36,541 bases of DNA from a virus: IMG/VR virus record IMGVR_UViG_3300042197_003724, positions 1 to 36,541 of that record; one strand, given 5' to 3'. Under the pieces are notes generated by a model that was given only the letters and a program-made list of their open reading frames with translations, did not search any database and was not told the origin of the DNA. The translations under genes were made by a program, and so were the position numbers. How positions within the stretch are numbered: position 1 is the stretch's first letter; each line of letters starts with the position of its first letter. This document shows positions 32,019 through 36,541 of the stretch, in pieces.

Positions 32019-32022
32019 TAGT
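31994..32022 (+). promoter_or_regulatory. Sigma70-type promoter inside the hairpin
   Basis: TTGACT (31994-31999), 17-base spacer, TATAGT (32017-32022). The -35 and most of the spacer are the hairpin DNA itself. Start near 32029, about 20 bases before ATG 32050. It is the apparent start of the early gene block. Confidence 0.7.
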
Positions 32023-32049
32023 ATGTGTATTGAAACCCCTTCATTCTCA

Positions 32050-32520
32050 ATGACTTACAACGCAGAAGTTCAATTCAAGTTTGATGCCACATTCACTCCA
32101 ACTTATGGAACATCATCGTGGACTGGTGATGACTTCATTCCCGAAGAGCACTACCTGATTACTGCTCCTGCTGCTGATTTGAACGCAAAGCAGTATTTCA
32201 AACTGTTTGAGAAGTTTATGCTGTGTGTTGGTATGGACCCCAAAAGTATTCGCAGTGGAGCAATGTCACTGGTCTTCAACGATTATGTGAGTGAGGAAGA
32301 GCAACGTAAGGTTTGCAAGGAATATGAACTGACGATGGATGAAGACCTTGATGAGAAGTTCAAGGAATGGCAGGTTCGTGAAGAAGAGATTGCTCGTCTT
32401 CAAAAGATTACTGAAGAAACGATTGCTAAACACTATCCACAATCAGAACCAAAAATCAAAGGTGATTGGGAATACACTGAAGAAGAAATTCGTTGGACTA
32501 ATTCAGAGGAAGGAGTATGA
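32050..32520 (+). CDS. Early protein of unknown function, 156 aa
   Basis: The start is taken as ATG 32050 (MTYNAEVQFKFDATFTPTYG) because the promoter and its -10 lie over the earlier ATGs at 32023 and upstream. An N-terminal alpha/beta domain is followed by an acidic helical C-terminus (KEWQVREEEIARLQKITEET). No motif recognised. It overlaps the next gene by ATGA. Confidence 0.65.
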   Translation: MTYNAEVQFKFDATFTPTYGTSSWTGDDFIPEEHYLITAPAADLNAKQYFKLFEKFMLCVGMDPKSIRSGAMSLVFNDYVSEEEQRKVCKEYELTMDEDLDEKFKEWQVREEEIARLQKITEETIAKHYPQSEPKIKGDWEYTEEEIRWTNSEEGV

Positions 32521-32771
32521 AACTCATCTCATTCAATCGTCGTGAAGATTTTGGCATAGAAATTTATGCTCAAATCCTTCATACCAAACGATGGGCACTA
32601 CTTCAAGTCTCATTTTCCTTTAACGATTATCCTGGTTGGCCCTATCTTCAAATCAATTCAGGTAGTAATGGACTTTTGAGTGTTTTCTTTTGGGTATGGA
32701 AACTGGGTATGGATGTTGATGTTTTGAGTAGAACCTGGAGAAGAGATTATAGAGAGGATGAAGAACAATGA
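32517..32771 (+). CDS. Early hypothetical protein, 84 aa
   Basis: Beta-rich and tryptophan-rich (WALLQVSFSFNDYPGWPYLQ, FFWVWKLGMDVDVLSRTW), ending in an acidic tail. ATG overlaps the previous stop by 4 bases, and its own stop overlaps the next start likewise. Function unknown. Confidence 0.65.
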   Translation: MKLISFNRREDFGIEIYAQILHTKRWALLQVSFSFNDYPGWPYLQINSGSNGLLSVFFWVWKLGMDVDVLSRTWRRDYREDEEQ

Positions 32772-33142
32772 GTGGCGGACATTTCTATCCTGAATATTGC
32801 TATCATCAAGTCAGTAGTTTTGCTGATGAAGTAGAAGAAGCAATTCGTAATAACGGCAAAGTAAATGAGGATGGTTACAAATGTGATTATGACCCTGATG
32901 TGATTGATTATATTGAAGAGCAACTGCCCAAAATGCGTAAAATGGCAGAGATTATGCGTGCTGTGGATTACTTATATGCTGGGGACCACGGTAGTGATAG
33001 TTTCTTGTTGAAAGTAAAAGAGATTGAAGCAAAGCATAGTTTTACTGACCCACTTCAACAAATCCTCAATGACCCTAATGACAATTTAAATGATAGAATT
33101 GCTACTGCCCTTCAAGAAACAATTAAAGAGTATGATAGTTGA
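32768..33142 (+). CDS. MSGGHF-type conserved phage protein, 124 aa
   Basis: It begins MSGGHFYPEYCYHQVSSFAD, a start I have seen in small phage proteins of unknown function (MSGGHF-Y pattern), followed by EVEEAIRNNGKVNEDGY and a helical region (MRKMAEIMRAVDYLYAGDHG). ATGA overlap with the preceding gene. Function unknown. Confidence 0.65.
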   Translation: MSGGHFYPEYCYHQVSSFADEVEEAIRNNGKVNEDGYKCDYDPDVIDYIEEQLPKMRKMAEIMRAVDYLYAGDHGSDSFLLKVKEIEAKHSFTDPLQQILNDPNDNLNDRIATALQETIKEYDS

Positions 33143-33145
33143 AAA

Positions 33146-33304
33146 ATGAACTACCTCATCACCTACTACTACAAAAACGACTTGGAACAACGACACCAAC
33201 GACACAAAACGATGCAGATGGCTATTGCGACTGCTAATCTTCTGATTGCTCACGGAGATTATGTGATTGATAGTATTACCACTGAATATGGTGAAGAAGA
33301 ATGA
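33146..33304 (+). CDS. Small protein, 52 aa
   Basis: ATG 33146 to TGA 33302-33304: MNYLITYYYKNDLEQRHQRH then KTMQMAIATANLLIAHGDYVI. Its stop overlaps the start at 33301. Function unknown. Confidence 0.5.
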   Translation: MNYLITYYYKNDLEQRHQRHKTMQMAIATANLLIAHGDYVIDSITTEYGEEE

Positions 33305-33453
33305 AACTTCTAATCAAATACTTACTTCAAGTGCCTCTACTTTTCTTTTTTGTTACTGGGGTAAATTCAATTATTGGTGATGACTATTTGATTTCTTTTC
33401 TGGTTGCATTTGGTGCCTTACTTCTTTATACTACTGGTGATTACCTTGAATAA
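33301..33453 (+). CDS. Small membrane protein, 50 aa
   Basis: MKLLIKYLLQVPLLFFFVTG and ISFLVAFGALLLYTTG give two hydrophobic membrane-length segments separated by a short loop (NSIIGDDY). ATGA overlap with the upstream gene. A small inner-membrane protein of the early block; function unknown. Confidence 0.6.
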   Translation: MKLLIKYLLQVPLLFFFVTGVNSIIGDDYLISFLVAFGALLLYTTGDYLE

Positions 33454-33469
33454 ACTCTACAATCGTCCT

Positions 33470-33631
33470 ATGAACTTCTTTGAGAAAATCCAAGTTGGCT
33501 GGTGGTGGATAGGAGAAATCTTTGATGAATGGTGTTATACTATGACACACCCAGAAGATAGTGGTGGAGATTTCTTCTGTCATCTTCAAACTGATTATGT
33601 TGCTTATGAAGAGGATGTTTATTATGAATAA
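33470..33631 (+). CDS. Small protein, 53 aa
   Basis: Start taken as ATG 33470 (MNFFEKIQVGWWWIGEIFDE); earlier starts fall inside the previous gene. The N-terminus is aromatic and hydrophobic, the C-terminus acidic (TDYVAYEEDVYYE). Function unknown. Confidence 0.5.
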   Translation: MNFFEKIQVGWWWIGEIFDEWCYTMTHPEDSGGDFFCHLQTDYVAYEEDVYYE

Positions 33632-33713
33632 TGAACAAATTGGGCATTTGGTAAGTATTATATCCCTGATTGTAATATTTGTTTTAAAACTGAAATACGA
33701 AGACACTTTCTAA
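33624..33713 (+). CDS. Tiny membrane peptide, 29 aa
   Basis: MNNEQIGHLVSIISLIVIFV then LKLKYEDTF, with one membrane segment, starting inside the end of the previous gene. Small phage membrane peptides exist, but this could be chance. Confidence 0.35.
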   Translation: MNNEQIGHLVSIISLIVIFVLKLKYEDTF

Positions 33714-33730
33714 ACTGGCACAAGACCTCA

Positions 33731-33757
33731 CCACAGACCCTGTGGATGCTTTATAAT
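33731..33757 (+). promoter_or_regulatory. Hairpin followed by a consensus -10
   Basis: CCACAG (33731-33736), loop ACC, CTGTGG (33740-33745), then TATAAT at 33752-33757. No good -35 is seen. It lies in the only gap of the early block, 26 bases before ATG 33783, so a promoter here is plausible. Confidence 0.4.
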
Positions 33758-33782
33758 ATTCTCATACACACAGACACCTCTT

Positions 33783-34052
33783 ATGCTTACTGGAAACGAC
33801 CTTCTCATCGCAGTCCAAAATCTTCCTTCTATGTCTAACCACATCATTCCCAAAGTCGCATATGTTTCTCTGGAATACACACTTTCCGTAGATGAGTTCT
33901 TGAAAATGTGGGAACAATTTCGGCTTCAAGAAACCGAAGGAAATCCAACACAAAAGGACTATGATAACTGGTGCCTTTCTACTGCTAAAGAGTATTTTTA
34001 TGATATGCGAGGTGAGATTGAAGGTAGTATTCGTTTGAAGGAGGACAACTGA
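33783..34052 (+). CDS. Early hypothetical protein, 89 aa
   Basis: MLTGNDLLIAVQNLPSMSNH, a mixed domain with helices (VDEFLKMWEQFRLQETEG, YDNWCLSTAKEYFYDM). It follows the TATAAT element and precedes a gene starting 2 bases after its stop. Function unknown. Confidence 0.6.
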   Translation: MLTGNDLLIAVQNLPSMSNHIIPKVAYVSLEYTLSVDEFLKMWEQFRLQETEGNPTQKDYDNWCLSTAKEYFYDMRGEIEGSIRLKEDN

Positions 34053-34053
34053 A

Positions 34054-34236
34054 ATGACTACTATGAAAGAAAAAGCAAGAAAAGTATTCTCTGCTTATTA
34101 TGATGAACCACAACACGATCCAACTCTAAACCTTACTGATGCTTTTCGTGAGGTAATCAACCAACTCCAACAAAGCCCTGGTGTGATTATGTGTGCTGAT
34201 TTTTTAGAATTGTGTGAGGAGATTGAAAAACTATGA
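34054..34236 (+). CDS. Small helical protein, 60 aa
   Basis: MTTMKEKARKVFSAYYDEPQ then LTDAFREVINQLQQSPGVIM and ELCEEIEKL. Helical and acidic. Its stop overlaps the next ATG. GGAGG lies upstream at 34041-34045. Function unknown. Confidence 0.6.
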   Translation: MTTMKEKARKVFSAYYDEPQHDPTLNLTDAFREVINQLQQSPGVIMCADFLELCEEIEKL

Positions 34237-34454
34237 AAATTGATGAATTTGATTGGTTTATGATTTTGATTATCCCTATTTTTATAATCGTTGCTGCTGC
34301 CGTGCTTACCTATGATGCTCAACAAGAACGAGCACTCTTCCAACAAACATACAATAAAAACTTGGAGTGTCGTCAAGCACTCAAAGACCAAACAGTAGGA
34401 AGAGTGAATGAGATTTGTGGTGATGTTCCTGTGATTGGAGATTTTGTGAAATGA
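34233..34454 (+). CDS. Small membrane-anchored protein, 73 aa
   Basis: Residues 8-27 (WFMILIIPIFIIVAAAVLTY) form one membrane helix after a short acidic N-terminus; the rest is probably outside or in the cytoplasm, with two cysteines (LECRQAL, EICGDVPV) that could pair. ATGA overlaps at both ends. Function unknown. Confidence 0.65.
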   Translation: MKIDEFDWFMILIIPIFIIVAAAVLTYDAQQERALFQQTYNKNLECRQALKDQTVGRVNEICGDVPVIGDFVK

Positions 34455-34618
34455 TTGAAATCCAGAAGAACTACAAACTCACACTCACAGAGCAACAAGC
34501 AAAAGAACTCTATGAATTTTTGAGAGGAGCAAAGGATTGTGGTCATCTATCTACTGACCGAGATTTGGTGCTTGTCTATCACGAACTCAAAAAACTCTTT
34601 GATACGGGGATACGATGA
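34451..34618 (+). CDS. Small protein, 55 aa
   Basis: MIEIQKNYKLTLTEQQAKEL then YEFLRGAKDCGHLSTDRDLV. Two helices with a short loop; no family recognised. It overlaps both neighbours by ATGA. Confidence 0.55.
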   Translation: MIEIQKNYKLTLTEQQAKELYEFLRGAKDCGHLSTDRDLVLVYHELKKLFDTGIR

Positions 34619-34830
34619 AAGTTTATTCACTCTATCACAACGAAACTTATGTTGCTTCCTTTCCAAATAAGGAAGATGCTATTTTCTATGGTAAGCAGTT
34701 CTATGAGGATGGATGGTCTTGTAATATTATTGAAGAGTATTTGAGTAAAACTCCACTTGATTACAGTTATACTTCTCCTTATACTCCTCTTACTCCTCCT
34801 AATACTATTCCTCCTAATATTACAAAGTAA
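34615..34830 (+). CDS. Small protein with Pro/Thr tail, possibly shortened by a stop
   Basis: 71 aa: an alpha/beta start (MKVYSLYHNETYVASFPNKE) and a Pro-rich end (YTPLTPPNTIPPNITK). The frame continues in register after TAA 34828-34830 for 22 codons (VHTAQPNDPKPYFDTYGGVK...) to a TGA at 34897-34899 that overlaps the next ATG exactly as in the rest of this operon. The gene may therefore originally have ended at 34899. Confidence 0.6.
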   Translation: MKVYSLYHNETYVASFPNKEDAIFYGKQFYEDGWSCNIIEEYLSKTPLDYSYTSPYTPLTPPNTIPPNITK

Positions 34831-34895
34831 GTTCATACTGCTCAACCTAATGACCCTAAACCATATTTTGACACTTATGGTGGTGTGAAAGCAGA

Positions 34896-35282
34896 ATGAC
34901 TAATCAAGAAGATAAAAAAAATCTCTTGGCATTTCATATTCAACAACTACAAACTGAAATAGATGAATACATAACAAGAATTAATGAACTCAAAACTATT
35001 CTTGAACGAAAAGAACTACAATTCAAAGAAATGACTAATCAACAACCTCTTGATATTATTGAAATCGGTGGTGTAAAGTATCAACGAGTAGAAGAACCAA
35101 AACCAAAGACACTCTTGGAGATTATCCGTGAATGGAATTATGATGAAGATTACCTAACAGATGAAGAACTTGTGAATAGAATTGAGAGACAATGGTTGCC
35201 TGATGAGGTGATTGAAGATGGTGAGGATTATAATAAGGGATGGAATGCTTGTTTGAAATATCTGCAAGAGAGAATTAAATGA
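34896..35282 (+). CDS. Coiled-coil early protein, copy 1
   Basis: 128 aa. Residues 1-45 are a coiled coil (MTNQEDKKNLLAFHIQQLQT, ELKTILERKELQFKEM). The C-terminal half (VKYQRVEEPKPKTLLEIIRE, then WLPDEVIEDGEDYNKGWNAC) is shared with the gene at 36200. Function unknown; the shared part is probably a small domain that binds a partner. Confidence 0.65.
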   Translation: MTNQEDKKNLLAFHIQQLQTEIDEYITRINELKTILERKELQFKEMTNQQPLDIIEIGGVKYQRVEEPKPKTLLEIIREWNYDEDYLTDEELVNRIERQWLPDEVIEDGEDYNKGWNACLKYLQERIK

Positions 35283-35578
35283 ACTCCAACATCAAAGAAA
35301 ATCTAATCCTCATTCAAGAGGTTGCTAACAAAGCTCTTCAAGAATATATAAGTTCCACAGAACCCAAAGACCGATTTAGTGGTGTAAATTATGCTGACTT
35401 GCAAGTGGTTGATGTGTATGTGAAGTATAGTATTCATTATGAAGATTTGGAGTATGGTGTGCTGATTGAAGAGTGCTCTCCAACTGCTTATGATTTTCAG
35501 GAATATATGGTAGAATACCTGAAAGATAATCTGCCTAATGACTTGGGGTGGCATTGTTATGTGGAGTTGGAGTGGTAG
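35279..35578 (+). CDS. Early hypothetical protein, 99 aa
   Basis: MNSNIKENLILIQEVANKAL then YADLQVVDVYVKYSIHYEDL and YMVEYLKDNLPNDLG. Acidic alpha/beta protein. ATGA overlap with the upstream gene. Function unknown. Confidence 0.6.
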   Translation: MNSNIKENLILIQEVANKALQEYISSTEPKDRFSGVNYADLQVVDVYVKYSIHYEDLEYGVLIEECSPTAYDFQEYMVEYLKDNLPNDLGWHCYVELEW

Positions 35579-35580
35579 AA

Positions 35581-35787
35581 ATGACTTACGAAGAGTTTTT
35601 GAATATTCCAGGTGGTGTTCTCAAAGATTTGCAAACTATTCTTTTACTGAAACGAAAGCATCATATGGATACTACTACCGAAGAAAGAGAAATCTGCGAA
35701 CATATAATTAGGTTTCTTGATGAACAAATAAAATCTTATGAACTCCGAAAACAAAAACAACAACTTGAAGAACTTTTTAAAAAATGA
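35581..35787 (+). CDS. Small helical protein, 68 aa
   Basis: Start at ATG 35581 (MTYEEFLNIPGGVLKDLQTI), 2 bases after the previous stop. All helical with a basic end (RKQKQQLEELFKK). Its stop overlaps the next ATG. Function unknown. Confidence 0.55.
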   Translation: MTYEEFLNIPGGVLKDLQTILLLKRKHHMDTTTEEREICEHIIRFLDEQIKSYELRKQKQQLEELFKK

Positions 35788-35942
35788 AATACCCCCAATC
35801 AGTAAATAAATCCATCCTCATTAGAGAAGTGTATGAAGACACTTATGAAAACCCGTATGACTATATTGTAGATACTATGATTTGGGAAAATCGTGTTGAT
35901 GAACTTCATACTATTTGGTGTAAAGGTAATGATGGGACATAA
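35784..35942 (+). CDS. Small protein, 52 aa
   Basis: ATG 35784 to TAA 35940-35942: MKYPQSVNKSILIREVYEDT then NPYDYIVDTMIWENRVDEL. Overlaps both neighbours (35787 and 35932). Function unknown. Confidence 0.5.
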   Translation: MKYPQSVNKSILIREVYEDTYENPYDYIVDTMIWENRVDELHTIWCKGNDGT

Positions 35943-36207
35943 ATCCTTCAACATCAACTATACCGTCAAAGTTCGTCTCACAAAGTTCGGTAAAGAAATC
36001 CATAAGAAACAATGGGAGGATTTTTGGAACTCTATTGGTAGATTAAATGATTTTCCTTATGTTACACCAAAGGAAGATGAAAATGGATACTGTGAGTTTC
36101 AACTGTGGGAGTTGATGGAGAAGTTTGGTGCTTATTGTGGATTAGGTAAAGAAATGCCTTTTGATACTGTGATTCTTATTAATGAGAGAGATTTGAAAAA
36201 TGACTGA
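35932..36207 (+). CDS. Early hypothetical protein, 91 aa
   Basis: Start taken as ATG 35932 (MGHKSFNINYTVKVRLTKFG); the longer frame would lie mostly inside the preceding gene. A beta-alpha domain (YTVKVRLTKFGKEIHKKQWE, YCEFQLWELMEKFGAYCG). Overlaps the next gene by 8 bases. Confidence 0.6.
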   Translation: MGHKSFNINYTVKVRLTKFGKEIHKKQWEDFWNSIGRLNDFPYVTPKEDENGYCEFQLWELMEKFGAYCGLGKEMPFDTVILINERDLKND

Positions 36208-36502
36208 AATTGACCCCTCTGTAATTCTCAAAGACGGAGATTGCATCTATTTTCGTGGTGTAAAATATCAACGAGTAGAAAACCCAAAACCTACTACTCT
36301 TTATGATATTATTGCTGATTGGTGGGATGAAATCTTTACCAATAACAATCCATCAGGGCAGAATATTGAAACACTTGTAGAACAGATTGAAGAATGGCTT
36401 CCAAAAGAACAATCGGCAGCAGGAAGTCAAAATGCTTATGTTGAGTGTAGTGTAGAAGGTTTTAATGATTGCCTTACCAAAATAAAAAGGAAACTGCGAT
36501 GA
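36200..36502 (+). CDS. Early protein, copy 2 of the YQRVE domain
   Basis: 100 aa. VKYQRVENPKPTTLYDIIAD and WLPKEQSAAGSQNAYVECSV match the C-terminal domain of the gene at 34896; it lacks the coiled coil. DNA at 36257-36291 differs from 35070-35104 by only three bases. Duplication about 1.2 kb apart. Function unknown. Confidence 0.65.
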   Translation: MTEIDPSVILKDGDCIYFRGVKYQRVENPKPTTLYDIIADWWDEIFTNNNPSGQNIETLVEQIEEWLPKEQSAAGSQNAYVECSVEGFNDCLTKIKRKLR

Positions 36503-36541
36503 CCAAAGACACTTGGAAAAAGTGGAACATCTATACATCAA
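36499..36541 (+). CDS. Start of the next early gene (partial)
   Basis: ATG 36499 overlaps the preceding stop by ATGA and reads MTKDTWKKWNIYTS to the window edge. Only 14 codons are visible, so nothing can be said of its function. Confidence 0.5.
   Translation, partial: MTKDTWKKWNIYTS

Noticed and set aside
31942-32049. Upstream start for the 32050 gene
   Set aside because: The extra N-terminus would be encoded by a terminator hairpin and the promoter itself, so ATG 32050 is preferred.
1-36541. CRISPR array, integrase, attachment sites or photosynthesis genes
   Set aside because: No regularly spaced repeats, recombinase motifs or psbA/psbD-like sequence were seen.

Overview
The window reads as part of the genome of a T4-like myovirus of cyanobacteria (a Synechococcus/Prochlorococcus cyanomyovirus; host is inferred). 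The reasons are an AT-rich genome, a baseplate hub gene set (gp27-like, gp5-like, separate spike), a tail-fibre block ending in a peptidase-S74 chaperone, two phage tRNAs, T4-type late promoter motifs (CTAAATA / TATAAATA) and tightly packed small early genes. Nearly all credible genes are on the + strand.

Layout. (1) 1-5689: baseplate hub and spike: a gp27-like protein (5' end cut off), a 70-aa protein, an 829-aa gp5-like hub with an OB fold but no visible lysozyme, a separate beta-helical spike protein, and two paralogous proteins sharing a CLEGP/YHVYGERKDGEK domain. (2) 5694-7723: a sigma70-type promoter, small genes, tRNA-Leu(UAA), tRNA-Thr(UGU), a Mom-like DNA-modification candidate and a strong terminator. 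(3) 7764-20213: tail fibre/adhesion block: a 1964-aa fibre, an Ig-like protein, an S74 fibre, a shorter paralogous fibre, a small structural protein, a tail assembly chaperone and a cysteine-rich protein with a lectin-like C-terminus. (4) 20253-27065: a very AT-rich island with a sulfotransferase, six 2-oxoglutarate/Fe(II) oxygenase-type proteins, a broken seventh, a GT9 glycosyltransferase, a GAMT-like methyltransferase and a GT-A-like transferase. (5) 27175-28839: small genes and a calcineurin-like phosphoesterase. (6) 28879-31165: a second AT-rich cassette (two oxygenases and a methyltransferase), bounded on the right by a diverged fragment of the phosphoesterase 3' end and then an HNH endonuclease. 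(7) 31685-36541: early-type promoters driving a run of small genes of unknown function joined by ATGA overlaps.

How it fits together. Blocks 1 and 3 build the baseplate and fibres that find and pierce the host. Blocks 4 and 6 encode small-molecule-dependent modification enzymes (hydroxylation, sulfation, glycosylation, methylation) directly after the fibre genes. My inference is that they decorate virion proteins, host glycans or a phage-made glycan; no substrate is visible in sequence. The most unusual content is the density of oxygenases (eight intact and one broken in about 10 kb), the cysteine-rich adhesin, the Mom-like gene, and the signature of cassette insertion beside an HNH nuclease.
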